Source of the DNA: Mya arenaria
Lineage: Eukaryota; Mollusca; Bivalvia; Myida; Myidae
Assembly (NCBI RefSeq): GCF_026914265.1
Contig: NC_069124.1
Span: 52,874,388 to 52,938,387, forward strand
Length of the DNA stretch: 64,000 bases
Direction of reading: 5' to 3'
The notes under the pieces are model-generated. The model was not told where the DNA came from. It ran no database searches and saw nothing but the letters and a program-made list of their open reading frames with translations. Below are positions 35,001 through 47,487 of the stretch, piece after piece (within the stretch, counting starts at the first letter, position 1; each line of letters opens with the position of its first letter). The position numbers and the translations under genes were made by a program.

Positions 35001-38000
35001 ACCTGAATACCGCCTCTTACCAACACCATCAGTCCTTAGCAACATCAACTGTACCTGATCCGCCTCTTACCAACACCATCAGTCCTTAGCAACATCCACT
35101 GTACCTGAATACCGCCTCTTACCAACACCATCAGTCCTTAGCAACAGCAACTGTACCTGAATACCGCCCCTTACCAATACCACCTTTCCTTAGCAACAGC
35201 AACTTTACCTGAATACCGCCTCTTAACAACACCATCAGTCCTTAGCAACATCAACTGTACCTGAATACCGCCTCTAACCAACACCATCAGTCCTTAGCAA
35301 CATCGACTGTACCTGAATACCGCACCTTACCAACATCATCAGTCCTTAGCAACATCAACTGTACCTGAATAACGCCTCTTACCAACACCATCAGTCCTTA
35401 GCAACATCCACTGCACCTGAATACCGCCTCTTACCAACACCATCAGTCCTTAGCAACATCCACTGTTCCTGAATACCGCCCCTTACCAACACCATCAGTC
35501 CTTACCAACATCAACTGTACCTGAATACCGCCTCTTACCAACACCATCAGCCCTTAGCAACATCAACTGTACCTGAATAACGCCTCTTACCAACACCATC
35601 AGTCCTTAGCAACATCAACTGTACCTGAATACCGCACCTTACCAACACCATCAGTCCTTAGCAACAGCGACTGTTCCTGAATACCGCCTCTTACCAACAT
35701 CATCAGTCCTTAGCAACATCAACTGTACCTGAATACCGCCCCTAACCAACACCATCAGTCCTTAGCAACATCAACTGTACCTGAATACCGCCTCTTAGCA
35801 ACACCATCAGTCCTTAGCAACATCAACTGTACCTGAATACCGCCTCTTACCAACACCATCAGCCCTTTTGCAACATCAACTGTACCTGAATACCGCCTCT
35901 TACCAACACCATCAGTCCTTAGCAACATCAACTGTACCTGAATACCGCCCCTAACTAACACCATCAGTCCTTAGCAACATCAACTGTACCTTAATACCGC
36001 CTCTAACCAACACCATCAGTCCTTAGCATCATCAACTGTACCTGAATACCGCCCCTAACTAACACCATCAGTCCTGAGCAACATCAACTGTACCTGAATA
36101 CCGCCCCTTACCAACACCATCAGTCCTTACCAACATCAACTGTACCTGAATACCGCCTCTTACCAACACCATCAGTCCTTACCAACATCAACTGTACCTG
36201 AATACCGCCTCTTACCAACACCATCAGTCCTTACCAACATCAACTTTACCTGAATACCGCCTCTTACCAACACCATTAGTCTTTACCAACATCAACTGTA
36301 CCTGAATACCGCCTCTTACCAACACCATCAGCCCTTAGCAACATCAACTGTACCTGAATACCGCCTCTTACCAACACCATAAGTCCTTAGCAACATCAAC
36401 TGTACCTGAATAACGCCTCTTACCAACACCATCAGTCCTTAGCAACATCAACTGTACCTGAATACCTCCCCTTTTCATCACCATCAGCCATTACATACAT
36501 CATCAGTTCCTGGATACCTCCTCTTCCTACCACCGTCAGGTCCTGAATACCTCCCCTTTTCATCACCATCAGCCATTACATACATCATCAGTTCCTGGAT
36601 ACCGCCACTAACCAACACCATCATCCCCTTGATACCTGAAATAAATAGTGCTTTATCAATACGTTCTTCACTTCAAAATTAACATTTACAGAGCAGATAC
36701 AATCAAAAGGTATATGGGTTATGGTGTGCAGTGCCTCATTATATGATATGTGAATATCATATATGCTAGCAAGTTCAAATCCAAATCACATATCTATATT
36801 ATTTTATAATACATGCGCTTTTTCTAATGAATTCTTGTTGTGTCTTTCCTATACAGAAATATATAGAAATAAAAGGGCTTTTTATAACTCAGCAGAATGG
36901 ACGTACAAGAGTGATGGTATGGAAGCGCTGGGTCCCAATATCGCAAAAATATTCAATTCAAATCTCAATCTCGACTCGATTTACAACATAAAATCATAGT
37001 ATGATATTAAACAAAAATCTTGCATGTTTTTATGCTTTTTAAAAACGTATTTTTTTCATATAATGTGTTGATAAAAAGATTTTGGCAAAATTTCTATAAC
37101 AAAAAATATACTTGAATAAACTGTTAAAAGGCAATGAACTACATTTTTGGTTTTAGAATACTTCCCTTGGAATCTAGACCTAGGGTTTTAATCATCATAT
37201 ACAATGATAGAATGTGGTTTTAAAATGTGTAAAAACATTATTCATTTTCAATAAATTTTGATGCTATGTAGTAAAAGACTAATATTGAGATTTGACTTAA
37301 GTATTCTTTCGTGAAAGTTAGGCTTAGCAGGACTTTCAAGCGAGGAGTGCATATTTCAAGCTTCCTTACTTCTGACTTCTAACTGCTTTACTTAATATTT
37401 AAGTTCCACGCATTTAACTTCTATCTTTCTACCTGGATTTCAAATGACGAACTTTTTACTTCTACCTGTTGGAATAGACTTCGGAACAGATTTTGAACAT
37501 TCGCGGATTTCCCGTTGAAAGTCATTGACTGCCATTTTATGTAATATTTGATTAAACAAGTTGAGGTTCTACTCCTTCTAAATTGGCAAGGAGATTAGAA
37601 GTCAGATATTTGAAGCCAAAAGTGAAACATCAGTCGTAGTTAATATAAGTAAGGAAGTTAGAAATATGGACGCCGAAGTCCTTTCAAGTTTTCCATAACT
37701 TTCTTAGTCAGCTATCGTTTCATGGTGTTATAGGGCAGAAAAGGCTTATTCGTGGCGTGAATATATGCTTTATCTCTACTGCTTGCGCATTTAAATCAAA
37801 TACGTCGGGAAAAATGGATAAATGGTCATTTGCCCAAAATGCAAGAAGTGCAGAACTTTACCATTTTATTACAAAATTGTTTATAAAATGTACTTTTAGT
37901 ACTTTTTCTAGGTAATTTATTACTGAGTCCCACATTTCGATGAATTATTTTCTTTGTTTTAAAGTCTCAGAATATTTCATGAAGTTTAGTTATCATTAAG

Positions 38001-41000
38001 AGTCATTGCGTTCTTTTCTGCTGCTTCACCCTACAGGCAAACAGATATGCCTGGTATGCGGACGTTCATGGACATCGCAAACGAAGAGTCGACCACCGAA
38101 GAGAACATGAAAAACGCCGGTCTTTCATTCGACCCCAACTACTTCAAGGCCATACGAGAGGTAATAATTCAAATGTATTGCAAGTCAATCATCTTTGTTC
38201 ATTCAAGGATCACATCAACAGCGGATCCAGGTGTGTGTGGGGAGGGGGAGGGGGGTGGTGCTCACCCAAAAGTTTGATTTTTATTTCAATGCAGGAGTAA
38301 AACGTTGTAAAATACGAGAATCTCCCCAAACCACCATCATTTTTAACACAATAAATTTCGGTTCTATGGGAGGGAGACAAGTCAAAAGGTAACGCCTCTT
38401 AGTAACGCCCCCCTCTTACGCCAAATCCTGTAACTGCACCTGTCACATGGGCCAATGATTACAGGTTTTTTGCATATAATGTAGTGAGGTCGGTGCGGTG
38501 AAATAGTGATATAGACGTCCACCTATCTTTGTTGAGGCCCCGAACTTGATCCACAAAGTGGCCTCTCAATATCGACCCAACATTATCCACGCAACGGATA
38601 CTTGTATTTAAGGGGAAGTTTGCATGTGCATGGATTTTACGTAGGAATTGGAAACAGCGTGAGTTCATATAAAATTATCTAACAGCATCCTCAAATCAGA
38701 TCAATCGTTTGATCAGACTCATCATGAAAGTGTTTTGAATTTAAGTTTGATTTTTCAGATCTCATTGAGCTCAGAAACCAAGAATATTCTAACAACTAGT
38801 CCAGACAGACGAACGCCGGAGCATGTACAAACGGTAGGTACTAACTTCATTAATAAAATCACAATAACAAACAACCTCAATGCATTGGCAACCATACCTT
38901 TAACCTCCATTTGTTAGATATTGGCACCACAGTGGAGGATGCGTTGGGGCATTTTCGACGCCAAACTAAATCGTTGTCCAGTTTTAACCTACCTTTACAA
39001 ATAAAAAAAGCAATGCAACTCGATCAAGCAAACTAAGTTTAAGTTGCTAATTTTCATTTGAACAATACTTTCTATTCTAGTGTGTTATAGCCTTATATTA
39101 ATTGTGTTTTATTTCAAGGCGATGTTCGGTCTGCAGTGTCTTCGCTCGTATGCGGAGTATCCGCTTCACATGCAGGAAAAGCTTGCTAAGGTCGCTTGGT
39201 ATGAAGTGTAAGTAAAAGCTTTTATACGTGTGGGCGTTCAAATTAAATATCTTATTTGGCTATTGAACGAATACAAACATAATATTTGTCTTCAAAACCA
39301 CACCTGTCATGTGTGTATCTTGTTTTTCATCGTAGCCTGTAGCTTAACAATAAATAATCATAGTAGTTTTCGGATGCAAGTCCATGTAGTTACCAAGTTA
39401 TGCAATACGATTAATTAAAAAAAAAAATTGAACGTCATAATTGTACATGTTTACGTGTCTACGTTACTCTTGATTTATGAATAACACATTTAAAACGTGG
39501 CTTCATGAAAGCAAACCTGTTTACGTTTCAGTGTCGCCCCAAAACGCATCATTATTCGCCAGGGTCATTTCGCTGAAAACTTCTACTTCATTCTCTCAGG
39601 ACATGGTATGTTTTATTCGTTTTCATTCGTTTTCACACGGCATCGCATGTTCTTTTATTTTCACACGATATGGCATTCAAAAATAAATATAATTTTATTT
39701 TTTGTCTTGGAATTGTACAGATCTATGATTGTGATAGATGATTATGTTCAGAAAATTGAGCATTGCTGTCTGGCTTGCTATGTGTGACTTGTAAAATGAT
39801 TTAAAGTTAAACTTACGTATTATTTTTATCAATTCGTTTAAAATAATAAGCATTTCTATTTCTAACATATGCATTCTATATTGCGAACAGTGAATGCACT
39901 AACCAATCTAATTTACAGCGGTTGTGACCATCCTCTTAAAGAACCCAAAGACCGGTGCAACATTCGTGAAAACAGCAACAATCATGAAAAAGGGAATGAG
40001 CTTTGGGGTATGGACTTGCGCTTCCTTAAAATCACAAAGAAATACACAGTTTAAAGTATCGACCGTCGTATTGTTTATATAATTGGCAAAAATAATTTCG
40101 AAATATTAGACAAGGGTAGTTCAATTGCTATAATTAGATAACGGAGAGTGAAATACGGATATTTCTTTCCGGTTTCCAAATTTTATGTTTATGTCTCAGA
40201 ACATTTTTGACCAAAATTTAACAGGTATGATAAATGCATTTATTTAGCTCACCAGAAATTGTTTTGCTTCATCACTTGTGGAGGGATTCAAATGTCCAGT
40301 GTTTAAACAAGACTCGAACCAGCTGATGTATATGGGTTTTAAGAATATTTAACACCTACCATATTTTTATATTGTATTGAAGTTTTTTGTCCGCCCCAGT
40401 ACACGACTAAAAGTGGACGGTCACAGTTACTAGCCAGGATATGATGCTGCTCTCCAACTGTGAGACGCAATATAAAAACCATCTATAATACATTATAACA
40501 TTGTAACTAAATATATGTCCCATCAGGAACTGGCATTGCTGCATCACTCCAAGCGAACGGCCACAGTGACCAGTCAGGACACTGTGCAATTGCTGTCCAT
40601 CGGGCGTGAAGATTTCTTCGATATTTTCATGTCCGTGGATGGCGATGACAACATGCCGCATCATATTCGCTTTGTCAGGTACATATAAATCTGACCTTAT
40701 ACGTATGTCAAATATCTTAAGTGCTAAAAGCTAATAAAATGACGCTAGAGTGCAATTCTAGGTAGAAACCAGGGATTGGTACCCAAGAGAAGGTGTGTGT
40801 TTTTCGCGCAAAGTTCAAACTATTAGATATACATTGTAAATGTTTCATACATGTTTGAAATAGGGTATAATGTTCAAAGTAATACTGAAATATCAATACA
40901 TGAATATGTTTCAGTCTTAATTTTATGCAGTTATAAGAAACAAAAAACACACATTTTTTTTTCTCGAGCTTCTCAAACATCTGCGCACTTTAAATGTGTT

Positions 41001-44000
41001 TATTTTCTCTTGTGTTGCGTTCGGGCATAAATGCATAATGCAGACTTGCACACCCTTGAAAAGACGTATTATCCTTGTATTCATTTTTATTTTTCAGTAA
41101 CCTTGACTTCATGAAAGACTGGCCTATCGAAGAATTGATCGAGCATCCTGAACACTGCCTGCTTCATTTCTTCAAGTAAGTCCTTCCATACTTGTTGCTC
41201 AAGGGATGATATAACATTACGTTTAAAGTATTATGTGTAGTTTCATAGCCATTCTGATACTTTCCTAAGCCGAAAATGGTCATATCAGATGTTTTTATTC
41301 TGCAAATGTATATAGACCTTCTTTTATCTAGCTATAATTTGTGTTGCCTTCATTATATTTGTGATGCATGCTTCTTTGATTTTCCTTCAGACGGAATACT
41401 ACAATCGTCGCCAATAGCAACAATTCGGAATGGTTGTACATAGTCAAATCGGTAAGCTATTAAATGATATTCTTTATTCGAACCTCTTCATGAATAAATC
41501 TGCAGAGTATACCGCATTGAAAACCTTAGAGTTTATGTTTGTAAAAAATCAAAATAGAAACTGTTGAAACCAACACAAAGAAGCATGATCTGAATTATTT
41601 TTGCAACTTTTTTACAGGGATCGTGTGTCGTTATCAAAAAACTGAAAGGGGTGACTGCGCAAGCGACCAGGGCCAAACCAAAGGTCAATGACGATGACTT
41701 CCTCCCGCCAAAGGTCAAGGCCATCGTATTCGGTAAGCTCTTGTCATTCTCATTCATCAGAGGTTTGGCAACGGTCCATCTAACCATGTTACGCATGATA
41801 TCATCCCTCTGTTGTATGAGGCTCTTGTTACAGCAATTTTAAATAATTTTGTTAAATATGTGTTTAAGATCGTAAGTTACTTGACATTAAGTGCAATCAT
41901 TTAAAATATTTGATTTATGTTTACAGCTCCAAAAGTGGACTCTGGTCTTCGGAGTAAACCCAACTCCACAAAAGAAGAGGACAAAGATAAAAAGGTAAGG
42001 TTGAGCGATTGACTCAATATATTTGTCTTTACTTTGCAATTTGTTTTTCCCACTGTCGATTTTCCGCGGTCAAATTTCTATATAGAATATTCCGTTGAGT
42101 GTGTTATACAAAAATCCGTTCGGAGGACCTCGGTCATTTTCCATCGAAAACAGCCTTCGATGTAAAAGGATTGTTTACAACGTCAGATTTCTAAACATTT
42201 AACTAGGCTACAAGTAGATCGCGTAGTTATTTCAATTCAGCAGTTAAACCTAAGGGCTTTACACTTAGGACTTTTTGTTTGAATGAAATACACTTAAATG
42301 GGAATCAATTTTAAATTTCTATCATAAATTGCACGTTATATTAACACGAAAATTAATTAATTAATATCATTATTATAAATTTAAGATCTACCTCCCCTGA
42401 TGCACCAGCATACATCACAGTTTGGTTTCGATTGAAAATGGCCGAGTTGTTTCGAATGACGGTTATCTTTTTGTATCTTTCTGCTTTGCATGGCTGTACA
42501 TTAAGTTACCTCTTCCAATACACATAAGTGGCAATAAATTAATGTGAAAATGAGTAAATAACCAACTGATTTTTTAACAAATTCTAGTGGTTCTTATCTG
42601 GCACAATTATTTCAACCAGTATTTATTGTCGTCATATATTGTTGGCATTTTAATTTGAGCGATTAAACCTTCTTTTTGATAGGTTGTGCAATAAGTAAGT
42701 TTTAACTCCCAAAGTTTCAGCGTAAACTTCAGATTTTAACATGTTCATCGATAGAAAGAACAGCCTATGAGAGAGGTAGAAGTGTTTTGAGATTGTTTCA
42801 ATCCGTGTTATGGCAAACTTATGTTTCCTTCCTTTTTTAAACTAAAATACAGATTCAAATTTAGACACATTACAATGAATATATGCTTGCTAAATAGTAA
42901 ACTGGTATACGATGCAACAACCTAGGTTAAAGGGCTTTTAGATATTTTAAACATGACCTTGTTTTGTTCAACGTTTGTTTTGCATTATATGTATGAAGTT
43001 TCTGTTATTTTTTCATATTTTACCGTTTTCTTATTATCATTTATTGTTTTAGATTTTAACAATTTGTTTAAACGTACAGCCATGTGCTAAGATATTTAAA
43101 AAAAACACCTTTTCAATGGAAACTTGTCTACTTTCAGTTTGAACATAAGTACTTTACTAAAGGTGTGTGTGTGTGTGCGTGCGTGTGTGTCACGTTTGCG
43201 TCACCTTCGGTTTATTTAGTTAATTATTCAATAATTTCAGGAGGAGGGGTCCGATAACACACAAACGAAATTCTCGAGAGAGGCATATAGCAAAAATCCT
43301 GCAACGAAACCAGCCCACTTCGTAAGTATTTATGAGTTCCGTGTTTGTATGGTACTTTGATTTAAACACAAAAGGGCTTACTTTTGACGTTGAGTAGCCT
43401 AACATAAAACCATGGTAACATTTCAAGGAAATCAATGGTTAGAACAATTTCAAATTAAGACGAAATTGAACTCAAAACATGACGTTTTGGCATACAGTAC
43501 GTACACCACCTTAAAGCTGCACTCTCACATATTGAACGTGTAGACAGCTTTTTTATTTTTTGTTTAGAAACGAGCCAGTTTTTGCGAAACGCCATGGAAA
43601 CCAGTTATATTAGACTGCTGACAAAAAAATCAGATCGCAGATTTTTATATTTAAGTTCAAAAATTGTTGTTTTACGCATTTTTCTTAAACCATTTGTAAA
43701 CGGTTTAAGCCATAAAACATTAATTTTCGAACGGAAAAATGAAAATCTGCGATCTGATATTTTGTCAGCAATCTTATTTCATTGGTTTGCAGATAAAAAT
43801 GCTCTTTCCAAGACAAAAAATAAAAAAAGATGATAAAACGTTATATCTGTTTGATTGCAGCTTTAATAAATATGTATTTTGGTGATTGTTTTATATGAAT
43901 TTAATCAACTAACTCAACCTTTCAAACTACACCAATATTACATGGGGCTAGTATGCATCAATATTTAACCCGATATGTTTCTTTGTTTTCAGTCATCAAA

Positions 44001-45130
44001 GAGCAGTTTCGCGAAGAGGAAGAATTACGAGCTTCCCCCGGTGTGCGTCCCCAAGAAGCCGGAAGTGGATCCGGAGGCGCTAGCGCCGCCTAAGCCCGGT
44101 CCTGTATTCGTGCAGGTTGCCATTATGAAACCAAGGGACGTCTTTGTAAGTACAACATCCTTTGTAGTCAGGAATGCTCTAAATTACACTTAAAATTAAA
44201 AGTTCTCATTTTTTATCAATTCCAACCGAGGTGATGTATTTTAGATTACCATTAGTCATAGTAACCGGTGAAGCAAAACATGATCTTTCAAAATCATACA
44301 TATATAAGATATATAATAAAATATTATATTGAAGCAGGCAGTCGATTTATATGTAAGTTTTAACTTGCTAAACAAAATTTCAGGGACTTGATTCCCTAAG
44401 ATTTGAAGGCGATGTTCAGCGAGCTCATACCTCAGTCAGTCTGGTAAGTTTGAGATTTTTATACAATCATAACAGGCAGGCGATTCCGGTATTATATTAA
44501 CTTAGCGTAAAGTTTTGAGTGCAGAATTACTTTCAACTAGCGAGTGATAATATTCCAGTATAAATGAAAACAGTTGAAACCCTTTGGCTTGAACTTGCTG
44601 GACTCGAATTCCTCATTGGCTCAAATTAGATATAAAGGACATATTTCTTTTTCCTTAAGGTAATCATTCCCGCTTGGCTCGATTTTTCGAGGCTCGATGT
44701 ATTTTCAACTGTCCCTTGGAGTTCGATCCAACGGGGTTCGACTGTTGAAACATTATTCAAATCGTTATTGTAAAAGTTGCTAATTGTTACCAGAGGTAAC
44801 TATCCAATGACCACCATTTGTTAATGTATTACCAATTACGTCATTTTCTACGTATTATCTTTTTTCTTCATATTTAAATTTTAATGATAAGCCTATCCTT
44901 GTCAGGTAAGCCGTGGAGCAGAGTGTATCATGTTGTCCAAGGATTTCTTTGTGAAGCACGTGAACACGGCCGTCAGGATGCGCCATCGGGAGACCGTCCA
45001 ACAGTACCCGGAAGAAAAGATCTTCCAGGACAACCTCCAAATCAAGGAGGACTGGACGGCTTACCGAAAAGTGCTTCTTAATGACATCACCAGTAGGATC
45101 AAGGAAAACTCGAATAGATTTATGTCGTAG
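29069..45130 (+). CDS. CNBD2: Cyclic nucleotide-binding domain-containing protein 2-like, complete, 17 exons
   Basis: The protein has 697 residues. Exons: 29069-29411, 32551-32783, 33093-33166, 38037-38160, 38759-38833, 39119-39207, 39532-39605, 39919-40007, 40527-40678, 41098-41175, 41391-41451, 41618-41732, 41927-41994, 43241-43321, 43993-44145, 44384-44443 and 44906-45130. All junctions are GT-AG and all phases agree. The start is the first in-frame ATG of exon 1. Residues 1-260 are charged and low complexity. A first cNMP-binding domain spans about 285-405, with RQGHFAENFYFILSG and the phosphate-binding cassette FGELALLHHSKRTATV, keeping Glu and Arg. A second, divergent one begins near 440 (EWLYIVKSGSCVVIKKL) and resumes near 590-640 (GAECIMLSKDFF). 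About 110 Lys/Pro-rich residues interrupt it. Mammalian CNBD2 acts in sperm; a similar role here is inference. Confidence 0.93.
29586..29990 (-). other. Unidentified 134-codon reading frame in CNBD2 intron 1
   Basis: It is open from ATG to stop on the minus strand, with no motif I recognise. It abuts a region (29995-30420) dense in CGATT and CGTGA words, and shorter minus-strand frames lie at 30783-31035. It may be a decayed transposon coding piece, but this cannot be confirmed from the sequence alone. Confidence 0.25.
30451..32448. mobile_element. Foldback element with ~370-bp inverted arms
   Basis: The left arm (30451-30822) and right arm (32079-32448) are inverted copies. Both carry AAAGTGACACTTTTATTCAA at the outer end, CCTTTAACTACTGACTAAAT in the middle and GGGAGTAAGAGT at the inner end. 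The ~1.26-kb loop has a 112-codon plus-strand frame (31135-31473) without a recognised domain. The element lies in CNBD2 intron 1. No target duplication was resolved. Confidence 0.75.
34118..36480. repeat. 52-bp minisatellite, about 45 copies, in CNBD2 intron 3
   Basis: The unit contains CTTACCAACACCATCAGTCC followed by TTAGCAACATCAACTGTACC and twelve more bases. Copies are highly alike, with point changes and a few indels, and a shorter CATCACCATCAGCCATTACA variant closes the array (36470-36610). Minus-strand frames of up to 69 codons are repeat products. The array fills half of the 4.9-kb intron between exons 3 and 4 without reaching either splice site. Confidence 0.95.
36620..38030. other. 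Rest of CNBD2 intron 3
   Basis: An imperfect inverted repeat lies between about 37329-37385 (CTTCCTTACTTCTGACTTC) and 37640-37700 (TAAGTAAGGAAGTTAGAAAT), possibly a small decayed transposon. Nothing else is recognised. Confidence 0.45.
38216..38440. repeat. Dispersed repeat family C, copy 4
   Basis: It begins with CAGCGGATCCAGG, contains a poly-G/GGAG run, and ends with CTTACGCCAAATCCTG. It starts only ~55 bases after CNBD2 exon 4, and the exon frame stays open into it until 38277. Confidence 0.6.
40398..40475 (+). pseudogene. Decayed duplicate of part of CNBD2 exon 9
   Basis: The segment translates, through one stop, as HD*KWTVTVTSQDMMLLSNCE. Exon 9 has HHSKRTATVTSQDTVQLLSIGRE in the same order. 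The nucleotide match is strongest over CGGTCACAGTTACTAGCCAG against CGGCCACAGTGACCAGTCAG. It lies ~55-130 bases before exon 9 and has lost a usable frame, so it looks like a relic of a local exon duplication. Confidence 0.65.
42000..43230. other. CNBD2 intron 13, little recognised
   Basis: The only clear feature is a (GT)n-like run at about 43163-43190, close to exon 14. Confidence 0.5.
43515..43862. mobile_element. MITE family A, copy 2
   Basis: AGCTGCACTCTCACATATTG on the left is paired with a shortened right end, GATTGCAGCT. TTAA flanks both sides (43511-43514 and 43863-43866). It lies in CNBD2 intron 14. The internal 83-codon frame is not a transposase that I recognise. Confidence 0.8.
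44574..44755. repeat. Dispersed repeat family D, copy 2
   Basis: It has CTTGGCTCGATTTTTCGAGG and the closing ACGGGGTTCGACTGTTG words shared with 4374-4575, inside the last CNBD2 intron. Confidence 0.6.
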
Positions 45131-45309
45131 CTTGGCTGCAAGTGGAACCGTCATAGATGCTCTGTAAATGTGTGTATTTTAATGTCATATCTCAAGGATC
45201 TGTGATATATTTAGTGGTATATTTTGTGACCAAAAATGAATCAAAGTTATATCTCATGCCAGGTTTTTTACACAAGTGAATATTGATTTGTTTTGTACGA
45301 TTTCTATGA

Positions 45310-45324
45310 AATAAAACCAATAAA
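45310..45324 (+). terminator. Polyadenylation signals of CNBD2
   Basis: Two AATAAA hexamers (45310-45315 and 45319-45324) lie about 180 bases after the TAG stop. Confidence 0.6.
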
Positions 45325-45329
45325 AATGG

Positions 45330-46870
45330 AAATGTTGCCTTTAAAATGCCGCATGCGAAAACAGATGTCTACACTAACCGGCGCAAATTAGAAGAAATGT
45401 TATAATGTAAGAATGCAAACAATAGAAGTGAGCGAAATAAATGGGGGGGGGGGGGGTACATTAAGATATAACAACATTTATTTGAGGTAAAATGGGAGAT
45501 TCCTCTGTTATATTATATCCTAGAGTTGAATTGTTTTGCAGTATACAAATTAAAAATGTCATACATCAATGTCATATGGATTGTTAAATCCCTTCTCCAA
45601 GGAGAAAAATATATGTTCAAAGAGGGGACGATTTGCAAGAAAGCGCCTTAGAGTTAACATATTTTCGTTGTGCACCACTGCAGAATGCTATCTACTAGTA
45701 TTCAAAGTCTCTCAAATCATGCAGAAGATACCGAGTCGTGTCATAGACAGACAAACATCGTTTGAAATAAATGAAAGTACAAGGGGGAAACATCTCAGAA
45801 GAGTAAATGTTTCTGAGCTGTGCATAATTAAAAATTGCTATCATTCATCGTTCAAAGTTTCATTCAATTATTTTCAGTAGTTATCAAGTTATTCTTAACT
45901 TTTTAAAACAAACCATCATAATACAAGAGCAGATGAATTTGCAGCAATGAGACCAAGTGTTATACTGTTCAAACATTGTGATGTATAAATGTTCACCGTT
46001 TAATGAAATCCTTTGAAGTGTTCATCTGGACAATGTTTACAATTACAAATTGAACACGTAGAGATGACTTTGCAATACAATGTCCAATGTTAATAATTAT
46101 TCTTGCAATGTCTCGTCGTGACCTGCCATATTTCAATGTTCCGAGTTTCTTCAATTCCCTTTTAAAAGTAGTTTCCAAGTTATGCTCCAGATAAATCAAT
46201 GGTCAGAGAAAAAGAAAAGGCACACAAACAGCAGCAACCGAACCTTAACGGGATACAGTTAGAAAAAGCAACGTATATGTAAAACGCAGATACATGCAGA
46301 AAAATTATACTAGTATATTATTTATAATACTTGAAGATAATTTTTAACTTAGACGAATCAATGGAATATTACTTTACACCAAGTGTCAAAAAATTATCTT
46401 TTGCAGCGCACAATTTCATCTTGTCATATTTCTTTGGCACAAGTGTGATTAAATTCCTTTAAAAGTTTTCGGACAAGTGTTTAAAAAAACAATTAAAGCA
46501 TTTAATTGCGACCTTGACTGGTTTTATTCGAAAAGTCGCTTGCGGCTTTGCTGAAAAACATTGGTACATATTATATTAATATTTTATGACGACATAACAA
46601 ATTATTACAGTAGAACATTTTAGTCCGTTGGATCGCATGTTAAGACAAAATTAAAGGTACAATCCTATTCAGAATCTAAAAGTGACCATTAATCAGTTCG
46701 AACAATATAATTGTTATAAACATGTTTGTCCAGAAATGTGTACAATTGGGCATTATACTGATATAATTTCTGATACCGCTCAGGGTCTACAACTGTAATC
46801 GCTTGTTAAATAAGTCCTGTTTCGTTTCAAAATAAGAACTCAAAAATTTGGTTTAATTTATATCAATTGA
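45330..46870. other. Intergenic, between the convergent CNBD2 and ASAH1 genes
   Basis: A poly-G run lies at 45444-45456. Two loosely similar ~150-bp blocks (about 45620-45720 and 45775-45880), both containing GTGCA...TTGCTATC...TTCAAAGT, may be an old tandem duplication. Nothing else is recognised. Confidence 0.4.
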
Positions 46871-46878
46871 GTACTTAA

Positions 46879-47228
46879 AGCTGCACTCTCATAGCTCGAA
46901 CGTTTTGACAACCTTTTATTTGTTGTCTTGGAACAAGCCAATTTTTGAGAAAATGCATGTTAAACAGCCATATAAGACTGCTGACAAAAAATTAGGCCGC
47001 AGATTTTTATATTTAAGTTCAAAAATTGATGTTTTATGGTGTTTTTTTCCTAAACCGTTAGTAATGGTCTAAGCCATGAAACATTAATTTTCAAACGGGA
47101 ATATGAAATTCTGCGATCTGATCTTTCATCATAGGTTTGCAGATTTTTACGCCAAAATTTCCTCTTTCCAAGACAAAAAAAAATAAATAAAAAAGTTGTA
47201 AAAACGCTATATCTGTGAGAGTGCAGCT
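46879..47228. mobile_element. MITE family A, copy 3
   Basis: AGCTGCACTCTCATAGCTCG on the left is mirrored by ATATCTGTGAGAGTGCAGCT on the right. TTAA flanks both sides (46875-46878 and 47229-47232). It is the best preserved of the three copies outside the first, just downstream of the ASAH1 3' end. Confidence 0.85.
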
Positions 47229-47382
47229 TTAATACTCATATAATGCTTCTAAAAATTGCAAAACATATGAACGTAATGAAGCTTATGTTGATCAATCTAG
47301 AAAACTGTTTTGTATGCAACAATTTCAAATTAAGCCTTTTAAGAAACAAATGAATCGAAAAACAACACAAATAAATACTGAT

Positions 47383-47388
47383 TTTATT
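47383..47388 (-). terminator. Polyadenylation signal of ASAH1
   Basis: AATAAA on the minus strand, about 100 bases past the stop codon. Confidence 0.5.
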
Positions 47389-47487
47389 CATGTTCTTGGC
47401 ATTATATTAGTCATCAGAATAATGTCTACAAGTAACCTTGGGCCATAGGGCTGTATTTTATATAACGGGCAGTACTAGGAACTATTG

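Noticed and set aside
43582..43833. An 83-codon frame inside MITE A copy 2 as a transposase
   Set aside because: It is formed by the AT-rich interior of a 348-bp non-autonomous element. The other two copies do not keep the frame.
45569..45880. A 103-codon gene after CNBD2
   Set aside because: It lies downstream of two poly(A) signals, has no domain, and overlaps a degenerate tandem duplication.
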